Source: Posidonia oceanica (taxonomy: Eukaryota > Streptophyta > Magnoliopsida > Alismatales > Posidoniaceae). Taken from it: a DNA stretch of 64,000 nt. The stretch covers positions 27,213,001-27,277,000 of the forward strand of contig JAZBRS010000023.1 in assembly GCA_037176725.1 (NCBI GenBank), read 5' to 3'. The translations under genes and the position numbers were made by a program. The notes under the pieces are model-generated. The model did no database searches. It had not been told where the DNA came from and saw nothing but the letters and a program-made list of their open reading frames with translations. This document shows positions 34,055-44,880 of this stretch, one piece after another (the stretch's first letter is position 1; each line of letters starts with the position of its first letter).

Positions 34055-35250
34055 ATGGGTTTCCCTACCTTGATGACTCCGACTCATTGCTCCGGGACTC
34101 TCCGAGAGTGGATTTCCATGCTCGCTGAAGTTGACCGTGAGAAGCTAAGCCTGTGGGGCATCCCACCCAGACTTTTGAAGGCTGCCGATGTTGAAGTAAG
34201 CCGACACCTCCTGTGCGCTGCCGTAAGATTTTGGAAGCCAGCACACCATGTCTTTCACTTTAGTAGGACGAAATTAACGCCCACGCTGGAGGAAGTACAC
34301 CAGATCTGCGGCTTCTCCACGCTCATGGGGCCAGCTGTATTCACAAGGCGTACTGGCTACCCCGCCGTCTTGAAAGAGCTAACTGGGCTCTCCGTACAAA
34401 GCTGCGAGAAGAGATTGGTCTGCATTGACGGGCCTGTACCCGTGCTCCACCTAAACTACTTTGAGGAGGTCTCCAAAAAGCGTGTCGCACTGGAAGATAA
34501 ACTATGGCTCCGCGGCTTCGTCACCTGCTTCCTAGGCGAGCTAATCTTCAGCCATGGCCGCATGACGGTCGCTATTGAGATTGCTAAGATTACACTTGCC
34601 GTGGTGACTCGACAAATCGACCTGGCACCTGTCGTCCTAGTCGAGACCTATCATGGGCTGGACTGCATTTCACACCGCTGCCGCCACTTTCACGGCTGCG
34701 GGGCCCTAGTACAGGTATGGCTAGCCGGACATCTGGAGATAGACATTCTGCGCCCCCAGAAGCAGGCATTTGAGACATACTGCAACAGCGGCCATGCCAA
34801 GACCATCAAGACTATCCGCGAGGAGTATGAAAGGCTAAAAAAGCTAACAGATGATACAGTGACCTGGCGTATCATCCCATCTGCAGCAAAGCCGTTCACT
34901 GTCTTCTTCGGCACCTGCGACTGGTTGTGCTGCCAGGGTTCATCGAAGGCATGGAGTATCACCACATCCAGGTCATGCGGCAGTTTGGTTTCCAGCAGAG
35001 AGCTTTTGTCGACAGCACGGCATCGAAGCTGCTCTAGCCCTATCCTTTTAGCACAATCGCTGCCACAACAGAGCTAGCCGACCTCATGCACCATGGAGTA
35101 CGGTCAACAAACATTGTAGCTGTGAGAGGCTCAGGATGTACTCCTGAGTACTTGACTGAAGTGCAGGGGCTCTGGCCCATTAACAAGATCCCACCCGGTG
35201 CGCCTCTGTTCCCTGACACCAGGAAGTCGAAGAAGGCCCGGATCAGTTAG
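34055..35250 (+). pseudogene. Sense extra ORF of element C (DUF7745-type / PMD-related protein)
   Basis: The frame opens at ATG 34055 and runs 340 codons. Conserved-looking parts are REWISMLAEVDREKLSLWG, VRFWKPAHHVFHFSR and LTPTLEEVHQICGF, the pattern of the DUF7745 proteins found in plant retroelements. A long helical middle and a coiled-coil-like KTIREEYERLKKL follow. Near 34905 the frame shifts: the continuation YHHIQVMRQFGFQQ, typical of the C-terminal part, reads in another frame, has one TAG at about 35036, and stops at 35250. The ORF lies in the sense of the element between integrase and the LTR, whereas element D has its related genes in antisense. Function is unknown. Confidence 0.72.
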
Positions 35251-35899
35251 GGCATTTGTGTAACCACATGCCCCTCTTTTTGAGTCTTGCTGTACTTTGT
35301 TCAGCCTGCTACAGGCGTGTAACCAAGACTTTGTTAATACAAGGATGTTTTGTGTCATTTGCTTATGTGTTTGGTTTGCTTTCCATAACATAATGCATGT
35401 ATGGTCTCTCACAATCACGTCTTCAGCATACTGCTTCAGCTTCGCAGATCTAACCCCTTAGAGCCGTGAGGAGGGCACTATCAGATCCTGACAGCTTGCA
35501 AGCTCAGAAGCAACTACCAACATTCTCAGCGCCAAGGGAAGCTACAAGAAGACCCTGCATTCCACTTGGATGCCAGAATCTCTGCAGACCAACGCCGTCA
35601 AGTCGAGCAAAGCTACCGAGCGCTCCCGGCTAGGTCATTGCGCCGGGCTGGTAGCCCTAACTACTCGTTTGACAAGCGCGTCAGCTTTGTCTATGTTCGT
35701 CGCTTTTCGATGCCAAAGGCGCTTCGGCTGTCCCCTGGTATCACCCTTGATACCAGGGGCATCTTTTTGCTGCCCTATGGTGTCGTTCTCTCCCTGTTGA
35801 TTTGTGAACCTGCTTGTTTCCTCGATTTCAGGAGAAGTCTCCCAATTTGCGTGCCTTTTCGAAGACACGCCTGCTTGCTTCCTCGATTTGAGGACAAGT
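35251..35899 (+). other. Element C interior, non-coding, before the 47-bp array
   Basis: No gene is seen. It contains a GATACCAGGGGCATCTTTTT-type segment (about 35740) that recurs at about 36880 on the far side of the tandem array, and the repeat GGTAGCCCTAACTACTCG (35650) related to those at 36790 and 36922-37072. Confidence 0.55.
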
Positions 35900-36690
35900 C
35901 TTTCCCCCCTTTGCATGTCCTTTCGAGGTCATGTCTGCTTGTCTTTTTGCGAGCCCTTTGCATGTCCTTTTGACGTCATGTCTGCTTGCCTTTTTGCGAG
36001 CCCTTTGCATGCCCTTTCGAGGTCATGTCTGCTTGCCTTTTTGCCAACCCTTTGCATGCCCTTTCGAGATCATGTCTGCTTGCCTTTTTTGCGAGCCCTT
36101 TGCATGTCTTTTCGAGGTCATGTCTGCTTACCTTTTTGCGAGTCCTTTGCATGCCCTTTCGAGATCATGTCTGCTTGCCTTTTTGCAAGCCCTTTGCATG
36201 CCCTTTCGAGGTCATGTCTGCTTGCCTTTTTGCGAGTCCTTTGCATGCCCTTTCGAGGTCATGTCTACTTGCTTTTTTACGAGCCCTTTGCATGTCCTTT
36301 CGAGGTCATGTCTGCTTGCCTTTTTGTGAGCCCTTTGCATGTCCTTTCGAGGTCATGTCTACTTGCCTTTTTGCATGTCCTTTCAAGGTCATGTCTGCTT
36401 GTCTTTTTGCGAGCCCTTTGCATGTCCTTTCGAGGTCATGTCTGCTTGCCTTTTCGCGAGCCCTTTGCATGCCCTTTCGAGGTCATGTCTGCTTGCCTTT
36501 TCGCGAGCCCTTTGCATGCCCTTTCGAGGTCATGTCTGCTTGCCCTTTTGCGAGCCCTTTGCATGTCCTTTCATGGTCATGTCTGCTTGCATTTTTGCGA
36601 GTCCTTTGCATGTCCTTTCGAGGTCATGTCTGCTTGCCTTTTTGCGAGCCCTTTGCATGCTCTTTCGAGGTCATGTCTGCTTGTTTCCTC
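35900..36690 (+). repeat. 47-bp tandem array in the 3' interior of element C
   Basis: About 16-17 copies of a 47-base unit (core TTTCGAGGTCATGTCTGCTTG plus CCTTTTTGCGAGCCCTTTGCATGCC). One copy near 36370 is shortened. The unit has no stop in any plus-strand frame, so it gives overlapping open frames of up to about 390 codons rich in Cys, Leu, Phe and Ser. I regard these as artefacts. Confidence 0.9.
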
Positions 36691-36699
36691 AGTTGATTT

Positions 36700-37473
36700 G
36701 AGGACGAACTCCTTTTCTTTTGCGTGCCTCTTCGGAGTCTCGCCTACTTGCTTCCTCTGTCGAGGGCAAGTACTTCCTTCCGGGTTGGCAGCCCTAACTG
36801 CTCGGTTGACACTCGTCATAACTGTCCAACTTCTCTTTCGATGCCAAGGGCGCCTCGACAGTCCCCTGGTATCACCCCTGATACCAGGGGCATCTTTTTT
36901 TGCTACCCTCGGTAACTTCTTTGGTCTGGTAGTCCTAACTACCCGAATGACACCCGTCAGCCTATCTAGCGTTCTTTCCTTAGGCTGATAATCCTAACTA
37001 TCTGGTGGCGAGTCCGTCAACTCCTTGGGCCGATAACCCAAACTATCCGGTAATGAGTCCGTCAACTCATAATTCATTGCATCAGCGTTGCATGTAAGAT
37101 AACAGTACCAGCATCACATGCTAGATAGCAGCGTCGGCATCACATACGCACAATCATCGCATGTTTTTCCCAGCAAGGTCGCATCTCGCTTCGTGTCTGC
37201 ATGCATCGCCCACATCTCCCCCACGGAGTTCAGCGTGGCAAATACTAGTACAGCTTTTACGTTAACATCAGCATTGTTGCATCTCATTGCATTGCATCTG
37301 CATTTGCATTTGCATTCGCATTGCTGCAACGAGTCATATTTTCGGTGCATCCACCGAATAAGTGACTCACGCCCACAGTAGCAATTTGTGCTCTCATCGG
37401 TGTCGAGTGGGGTGTCTTGTCAACCCCTGAGCCACGGTCTCGCTACGCTTGACCTCGCTCAAGGAGGGACATC
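36700..37473 (+). other. Element C 3' interior: repeats of the CCTAACTA type and polypurine tract
   Basis: Imperfect units at about 36785, 36925, 36985 and 37027 share GG-TGRTARTCCTAACTAYCYGG followed by GTCCGTCA. Some fold (CCGATA...TATCCGG). A CATTTGCATTTGCATT run lies at about 37290-37320. The stretch 37327-37473 matches element B before its LTR, and the polypurine tract AAGGAGGGAC plus ATC ends at 37473. Confidence 0.65.
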
Positions 37474-37724
37474 TGTAGACACCCCATTTTGACAGGCTTT
37501 TGTTGGAGAATTTCCAGAAGCTGGCTTAGAAGAAGGTGTGGCGCAATCCAATTTCAAAATACCTACCTAAAACAACCCAATTTCAATTCCCAAACCTAAT
37601 CCAATATCCAACCCAATCCAACCCAAAATAAATCCAAAACAACTCATTTTCCATTTTCGAAACCTAACCTAACTTCCAACCAGGCCCAAGCCCATTTTCA
37701 GCCCGGTCTACTGGATTGCACGTC

Positions 37725-37810
37725 TGGTCACCACATGCAGAGGCGACTGACTCCTGTCGTCACATGCAGGGGCGACTGAGTCAGGCGCCAACTGCTGGGG
37801 CGACTGGACT
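37725..37810 (+). repeat. GGCGACT module cluster in the 5' part of LTR C
   Basis: Three units end in GGCGACT (about 37742, 37771 and 37800), each preceded by GTCACC, GTCGTC or GGCGCC and the word CACATGCAG or CTGCTGG. The pairing is imperfect compared with the copies near 21000. Confidence 0.6.
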
Positions 37811-38687
37811 GTAAATCTATAGACCGTGCAAGCTCCCGCCGCACGTTCTCCCGCCGCACGTTCGTTTGGACGCTTCCGGCCAGCCCCTTGTCGGCCTATG
37901 CTGCGCCGTGCATGCCACCTCCCTCACCTACCACGCCAATCTCTCCGCACCTGCTCCTGTGCACGCCACCTCTAGCCACCCCACTTCGGAGCACGCCTAC
38001 CACCTCTGGCCGTCCGACCTTGCGTCCTGCCAATTCCGGCCTTCCCGTCCTTCACCTGTCAGCCCCTTCCCGTCCTTCACCTACCCAACTCTCTCACGAG
38101 CTCTCACTGCCACCGCTCTGTGCCTGTCAGCCTTCCTCACCCTCGTGCGTGGAGACCACCCAATGAACAAAACCCCTCGCTTGCCGTTGAACCCAACTTA
38201 CTGCACCCAACTTCCAAGCTCCCGACTCCTCCTCCTTCACTTCCAGAGCCCAATTGAGAGACGAGAGAGCTTCCCCAGATTCCCCTGGTGCGATTCCAAG
38301 ACTTCCCAAGCATTTCCAAGCTTCCACCGCACCGCGCCGCTCCTTCTTCCCCAGCTCCGACGTAGACTCCGGCCTCAGCCTGCCAATTCCGGCGACCTCC
38401 CACAGGTTGGTACCCACTTGCATTGCTAGGCTTAGGGTCCGGGAAGCTTCCCGTACCTCCTCTCTTCCCTCCTAGCTAGCCTTCTCTCCTCCCCGCGTCC
38501 TTGGCCAACCCAATGGCCATGGCCGTTTGCCAACGCCGGTGAAGCGCCGACGAAGGCGGGACGGAGGCGCAGACCTCCCCCCTTGGCTCTGGGATGCACC
38601 CTCGCATCCTCCTCCGCAGCTAAAGGCTTCCCAGCCTCCTCCTTGTGCGCTCGGCCACTCCCAAGCACTACTCGAATTTCTGAGTTT

Positions 38688-38792
38688 AACGAGGACATCT
38701 CGCAAGGACATAGCGAGGAAATGTCCTCGCAATATCCTAACGAGGAATTTGCAAGGACATTTCCTCGCTATATCCTCGTTAACCAGCCTTAA
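38688..38792. repeat. Left subterminal repeat array of the CACTA element
   Basis: About five direct and inverted copies of CGAGGACAT / GCGAGGAAAT / ATTTCCTCGC within 105 bp. These are the expected transposase binding repeats of CACTA elements. Confidence 0.85.
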
Positions 38793-39980
38793 ATTTTTCA
38801 CGCAAGTCTTATTCTGTCTCATCTTCGATTCCCTTCCCACTCCTCCGAAATCCCCATGCCTTCCCCCAAACCGACGAAACCCAAACCCTTACTCTCTTCT
38901 TCTTCCTCCCCTTCCTTCAAATCCACCACCCTCTCCTCCACCCTCTCCTCCGCAGTCTGCACGCAGTCTCTCCTCCTTCCTTCCTTCCTTCCTTCCTTCC
39001 TTTCTTTCAACCTCCGCACCCTCTCCTCATCCTCGATGCCCAACAGCCCGAAGCCCCGAAGTACCTTCCCAGACTCCGCCGGTTCGCCCACTCCCATCCC
39101 CGTCAGCGAGCGCCACTGTCCCTGATCCCCACTCCTCGAAGGCCCGAAGCCCCAAACAATGGAGACTCTTCGCCCACAGCCCCTCCTGGCCTCCCCTAGA
39201 CCCCACCTCCTCCTCGAAGGCTCGAACGACTCCAACCCAGCCTCTAGCCTCCACCTCCACTCCTCCCGTCCTCCGGCGCTCCTGCTGTGGTAGTGCCTTC
39301 GCCCCTACCCCTTGGACTCTGGTAACTTACTGATAATGGAAAATATCATTCTTTTTTGTATTTATCTGCAGTAGAACCCATCAACTGATAATGGAAATTT
39401 TTTATTAAAATTCATCTATTTTTTTTTGTTCTTGTTAGTATTTAATTATCATTCTTTATGTTTAGCAATAAATCTGATGAACCTAATATTGCATTCTTTT
39501 TATTATAATATTTGTTAAATTGATTGTAGAAACTTTATCTTATAGAAAATATTTTGAATTCATGTTTTTTTTTACATGCATCATATTTTTTAGGTAAGAT
39601 GAAAAGATATTGTCAATGTTTTTCTACCATATATGTATGAGTAAATTTTATGTCTAGAGCTCAAAAATCAATAATGTTAAACATTCTTGAATCAGTTGGA
39701 AAGCTACATTGATGCCGTGAAGTCTCACAAAAATGAAAAGGTTGATGCTGGAATATAGTCTCATAAAAAGTAGATATCACTTGTAACCAAAACTCTGCTT
39801 GATTTTATTTATGGAAGCTTGTTCAAACAAGTATGGTTACCCGATATTAAATATGACAATCCATTTCTTGTCATTTATGTTTCCTCATCCCGAAATTCAA
39901 ATTATCATGCTATATGCACTAGAAATGACCCAGTGATTCTTTTCTGTTACTAACATGTTTATCAATCATGCTAGTTGCAG
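38793..39980 (+). other. CACTA interior: GC-rich then AT-rich sequence, origin unknown
   Basis: A Pro-, Ser- and Thr-rich frame (38856-39125) with a CCTT microsatellite (about 38978-39003) may be a captured 5' exon or merely low complexity. From 39330 the sequence becomes AT-rich, as in introns. No family motif is seen. Confidence 0.4.
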
Positions 39981-40446
39981 GTATTAAGCGTCCTAGGTCT
40001 CCTTCAACCTCTAATCCTGGCATAGATTACCAGTCAGTAGATTCTAAACATGTATTGAAAAGAAGGATGGACATATCTGATGGGGTACCATGCTATTAGT
40101 TTTTTCTTGCATTCTCTTATTTCTTTGTTGTTCTCTTTTCTACTAAATGTTTTTATATGGTCATGTCTTAAATGGTCCCTTATTCTAGTAACTCTGATTC
40201 ATAAATCATATAAAAATTTACTATTGTGTGTTTACTACATATTCAGTCCTGTCTTTCCCACTAAGATTATATTTTACAGGTCAACCTTCCGATAAATGTT
40301 TTACCTTCAGGATATCCACCCCTGGTCCTTGGGCAAAACTTGCTCTCTCTTGATGATTTGCCCAAGCTTGTCGCTATGACTTTGAATCAGGGTTCATCTG
40401 TAATGAGCATGGATTTCCATCCAAACCCACTGTCAGCTCTATTACA
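39981..40446 (+). pseudogene. Captured fragment of a TOPLESS-related corepressor gene (two exons)
   Basis: Exon 39981-40084 follows a GCAG acceptor and encodes the KRPRSPSTSNPGIDYQSVDS and HVLKR stretch that precedes the WD40 repeats in TOPLESS-related proteins. Intron 40085-40279 has GT-AG borders. The next exon, in phase, encodes VNLPINVLPS, SLDDLPKLVAMTLNQGSS and MSMDFHPN, the start of the first WD40 repeat. Similarity ends near 40446. TOPLESS proteins recruit histone deacetylases to auxin and jasmonate repressors. Only about 90 codons of over 1100 are present, so no function is expected. Confidence 0.85.
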
Positions 40447-40652
40447 CAAGAACTGTTTTGAGATGCCATGCGTGTCTTTTCAGCATACAGTTTTATTACT
40501 CTAGGTCTTCTTCTCTATTCCTATCTTTCTCATAACATAAGTTGTCATAAATTGGTCTCATTCATGCTCATGAAATTCCTTGGGTTGTCTTCTGAAAAAG
40601 GATGAAGAAGCTGTCAATATTGTGAAGGTTCTAATATTTTATCATTCGGCAG

Positions 40653-41275
40653 GCTACAAGACTACAAGAGGAATTTTTCCTACCTGGGGAGGTGATACTG
40701 GAACAAGGAAATGCAGTTGATCAGCTATATTTTGTCTCCCATGGTGATCTGGTTAGCCTACTTTGAATTCTCCATGTTTAAAAATACAACGTCGTTGACA
40801 TCATCATTATAGGCAATTGAACAAATATTAGTCTTAATTCCACAACTCATTTCTATACTGGATTTTCGGGCTTGATTTCTATACAGCTATTGAACTTGAG
40901 ATTAAGATTTTTTTACTTTGATCTTTTATATTTCTAGCTGTTTCTGGATTGGTCACACCTTTCAGTCTTCAATATTGGTTGTGTGCTTGGCATCTAATAT
41001 TTTGAATTATAAACAACTTGTATGTATTTGAATGATTGATTTATCATGTGTAGGAAGGAGTACAGATTGGGGAAGATGGATCTGAAGAGACTGTTATGAA
41101 ATTAGAGCCCAGCAGTTCATTTGGTGATATTGCCATTCTTTGCAACATTCCTCAGCCTTACACTATTCGAGTTTGTGAACTAAGTTAACTTCTGCGTCTT
41201 GATAAACAATCCTTTACTAATATCCTACAAATTTACTTTTACGATGGACGGACCATTCTAACCAATCTTCTTGAG
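40653..41275 (+). pseudogene. Captured fragment of a SKOR/GORK outward K+ channel gene (two exons)
   Basis: Exon 40653-40751 encodes LQEEFFLPGEVILEQGNAV and QLYFVSHGDL. After a GT-AG intron, exon 41054-41275 encodes GSEETV, SSFGDIAILCNIPQPYTIRV, LRLDKQSFTNIL and RTILTNLLE. This is the cyclic-nucleotide-binding homology domain of the SKOR/GORK channels, including the family signature ILCNIPQPYT. One in-frame TAA lies at about 41187, where the family has a Cys-Arg-type residue. The pore and the ankyrin repeats are absent. It is a gene fragment carried by the CACTA element. Confidence 0.88.
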
Positions 41276-41544
41276 GTAAATTTGAAAGCATGGTCTTCCT
41301 TCTTAAGAGTCTATTACAAATAAACTGTGTTTTGAGATTTTAGAGCATAGCTTGTTTTTCTTAACTATGACCAGGGGAAAAAGATACAGGGGTAGAAAAA
41401 AAAATGAAGATGCCAAATGGAGATATGAAGTTGGTTAAAGAGAGTTTCCCAAGGAACATATTACATTATATTATTTTATGTGCTGCAAGCGGCAACCTAT
41501 ATGTTTCTTGTCAAATATGTTTATTATCCTTTTCTTTTGCTTAG

Positions 41545-41934
41545 GAAGAGTATGAAAGAACAGGAATACAGGAAATGGTTAATCTTTTTATTGATAACAA
41601 GCCACCACCGAAAAGTGTATTAAGAAGTTTCTTGCACGACTTGGAATATGAGACTGTGCTTGCAAGATTGCATGCAGAAGCAAAAGCTTATTTTTCATTG
41701 GATGTTTCTTCTTCTGATACAGAGGGTAAATCCTCGAAAATTGCAAAGTTCTCTTCTACTGTAGCTGCCCAGTTTTACATACAGGTGGACTGGTCTCATC
41801 AGGGGGGCTACCATCTGAAAGGAATGATATAGAAACAATTTTGCACAAGACAGAAAGCTTCGATCATCTGGCATCAGTCAGGAAGGGAGCATTATTGACT
41901 GATATGGCTGAAGGCACACATCCTATGGTAATAT
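41545..41934 (+). pseudogene. Captured exons of an unrecognised gene
   Basis: An acceptor (TTAG) at 41544 opens a frame EEYERTGIQEMVNLFIDNK, then PPPKSVLRSFLHDLEYETVL and ARLHAEAKAYF. After a short possible intron border near 41786, a second frame reads GLPSERNDIETILHKTESF and RKGALLTDMAEGTHPM up to a GTAATA donor at about 41928. Codon use and splice sites look like real exons, but I do not recognise the family. It may belong to the same source gene as the coiled-coil exons that follow. Confidence 0.5.
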
Positions 41935-42028
41935 ATATATTAAGTTCTTTACCCTATCTGCCCTTTTAAATATGTTTTCCATTGTATAAAAAAAATTGTG
42001 AGTTCCCTCTATCCTCAACTTAAGTCAA

Positions 42029-44420
42029 TGTCTACGGCAAGCATTAGAGAAGGAGAACAACAGTCTGAAGACGGAGTTATCTTCTTTGCGTGAAGATGAA
42101 CATTTGAGAAATTCAGATGTAAGTCATAATCAGCTGCTCGAAATCCGTATTTTAGAGGGTGAGTCTGAGGTGAAGAGACTAAAAGGTCTTCTCGATAAAG
42201 GGAAGAAGAAATGGGAATTGGAAAAGAAGAAAGTTGAGGCAGAAAAAAATCAAGCCATTGAAGCATGCAACCTACTTAAAGTGGAAAAGAGTAAAGTTGA
42301 GAAAGAAAAGAAACTACGTGAAATAGAGAGGAAGAAAGTTTCAATTAGAAGTAAAAAGGACACCGTAGCATCAGTTTACTAGACTCTTTAATATTGCTTT
42401 TTCTGAAGTGACAAAATTTTTGGTGTGGTGAAATTGTGAAATAGCTTATGTAAACTTTTCAGATTTGATTTTTTTTTGCTCATTCCTCCGAATTCCACTT
42501 CTCATGAATTCTGCGAAAAGGTGTCATGTCAAAAGTAGTGAAATAAATTAATTGCAAAAGCAAAAGATACTGGCTCATGCAGGTTCTGATTTGAGCAGTA
42601 AGTTAGTTTCACAATGACCTCTAGATAGTAACTTCTAGAACATGGAGTAACACTTTATCCGTTCATTGACTATAAAATCTACTGATGTTTATGACCATTT
42701 TATCATTCATTGAATTTTGTTTTACGTTTTAATGTATTGAATATTTTTGGATTGTTTGACTATGCTATACCGCATTATATATTTTATCCTGTTTATTTGT
42801 TGGATTTCTTTTTTTACTTATCGGGCGTGCTTTATGATTTTCACTGCCATCACTGTGTTAGACTGACTGAATGTATTCATTTTGCAGATGGGGCAACCTG
42901 CTAAGCCAATGGACATGCTCATGAAAAGATGGCTCTGTACTTGCAGCCAACTTTATATGAGGAAAATGAAACTGTGGAATCTGAACATAGAAAAAAGAGA
43001 AGGAAGATTGAAGATACACTGGAATCCGTAGCATGCTTGTACTCTGAAGATAAAAAATTGCAGCCACTAATTGAGGAAAAGCTTGGTATTTTGGGTGGTC
43101 TCATATGTGGAAAGAAAAGCTTGCCAAAATCAGTTTGTTGCCATGCGAAGGAGCTGTCAAAATCATCAAACAACGTGCATAATCACTCCAAAAATTCCAC
43201 TGAGTTTGACAAGAAGAGCTATCATCTCAGTAAGAGAAAGGAATCTAAGAAACAAAAGACCAAGATGCAAGGAAGGAAGTTGGTTGTTTAGTTGAAGATG
43301 AAGCAGTTGATATATTTTTCAATTAGAAGAATGAACAGAGTCTCCCTTCTATCAAGGATATGATCCACGGAGATTTGATGAAGTTGCTGGAATTGGATAA
43401 TGATGCTGATGAGGAAAGGTACAGATTAGCTATGGCAAGGCCTTTATCACCTACTTTGCCTATCCTGAAGCCTCGTAGGCTTCCAACATGTGAAGTAGAT
43501 GATTCACATTTGGACAGCAGCATACTTGGTAAAAGTATCGAAGATGGCAACAAAATTTTAACAGTGACTCATATGTCTGATTCTGCTGATTTAGAGATTG
43601 ATGTTGACAAATTAAAATCAAACGTTTCTGGTCACTGCCAGGTGGTTGACTCTGATGACGTAAATGTGTGTCTCAAGGATACATGTAGAGATGTGGTTAC
43701 ATCTTATAGCAAAGTCAGTGGGCCACATTTTAATGCACATGATATCTCCATGCTTCAGAATGCATCTTGCAATCTAGACAATTACTGCCATTCAAGAATT
43801 CCAACTCCCATAGCAAGTGTATGTAATCAACCATTTTTGACCACACAAACAACAGAAAGAGGTGTTGATCTTCAGATTGAAAGGGAAAATGGAGAAAGTT
43901 GCTCTGTTCTTGCTCCAGTTCACGCCATTGATCTTGATGACAGGAAGTTAACTACTGAAGGTAAACCATTCCTGCAGTTGATTTTTTTTAATGTCAAAAG
44001 TGTTTGATTGTTGTAGTTTCTTTGCATTAATTCTGCTGCTTTACGTGTGTTGTTTGGTCTGCCTTGTTATAGTTTCTTTGTATTAATTCTACTGCTTGAT
44101 GTCTATTGTTTGGTCTGCCTTAGCTTCTGATGTCTCATAATCATAATTAATGCAGGAAAGAATTTAGATAATGCTACAGAAACTGGTCAAGCTTTAGCCT
44201 GCAAAGGCTTGGAACTCTGTGCATTCTCTAAAAGTGCAAAAGAGACAATAACATCTATGCATAAAGAAGTTTCAAATACTTGTGTGACCACCGATGGATT
44301 CTCAGATCAGAGAACTTCCTTGCTCTTTGTCACATTCTCCGACACCAAGGATGAAGAAAGCATTCTGAGGATATTCCATCTTACGAATGTTCTCGTTTCT
44401 CAGTCTTCTTTGTTTCTTTA
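42029..44420 (+). pseudogene. Captured exons of a coiled-coil protein gene (possibly MEE22-like)
   Basis: Three parts are seen. At 42030-42382 is a highly charged coiled coil (LRQALEKENNSLKTELSSL, KKKVEAEKNQAIEACNLLK). At 42929-43960 is a lysine-rich stretch with RKKRRKIEDTLESVACLY and, after a frameshift near 43290, KDMIHGDLMKLLELDNDADE and ERYRLAMARPLSPTLP, ending at a GTAAAC donor. At 44157-44420 is a further exon after a GCAG acceptor. The Lys/Glu coiled coil and the LELDNxxDEERYR-xxPLSPTLP part recall the plant MEE22 (maternal effect embryo arrest 22) family, but this is from memory and only tentative. Confidence 0.55.
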
Positions 44421-44554
44421 GGGTAATGATGTTCTTGGGAACATTCTATCTGCTTTTGCATTTTTTAATTTTTTTTTTAAGTTTTTTAAATTTTTAAATT
44501 ATTTTTATTTATTTTTTTAATTTTTTAATTTTGTTTTTAAATTTTTTTTTATAA

Positions 44555-44880
44555 TTTGCGAGGACTTAGCGAGGACATTTTCTTCGCTAAGTCCTCGCAA
44601 TTTTTATTTTTTATATTTTTTTAAAATTTTTTTGCGAAGACATAACGTGTACTTTGCGAGGAAATTGCGAGACGTTTACGAGGACTTTATTTCCTCGCTA
44701 AATCCTCGCAATTTTTTAGCAAGACTTAGCTAGGAAATTTACTTGCAAATGGCTTTTAACGACGTAGCATTTTACGAGGACTTTTTGTCCTCGCAATGTC
44801 CTCGCTAATGGCTTTAGCGAGGAAATTGCGAGAACTTAGGGAGGACTTAGCGAGGAAATATGTCCTCGCGATTTCTTGTT
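44555..44880. repeat. Right subterminal repeat array of the CACTA element
   Basis: About twelve copies of GCGAGGACTT / GCGAGGAAAT and their inverted forms, separated by T-rich stretches. They mirror the left array at 38688-38792. Confidence 0.85.

Noticed and set aside
35900..36690. CRISPR-like regular array
   Set aside because: The whole unit repeats without unique spacers, and the sequence is clearly a plant retrotransposon.
35804..36988. A 394-codon Cys/Leu/Phe/Ser-rich open frame
   Set aside because: It is made by the stop-free 47-bp array; equivalent frames exist in the other two phases. No start context or domain supports it.
38527..39333. 268-codon Pro/Ser-rich frame as one gene
   Set aside because: It crosses the left end of the CACTA element from the LTR into the transposon, so it cannot be an old conserved gene.
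39981..41275. Functional TOPLESS-SKOR fusion gene
   Set aside because: The fragments are short, the SKOR part has an in-frame stop, and a start and promoter are not evident. It is better explained as captured pieces in a CACTA element.
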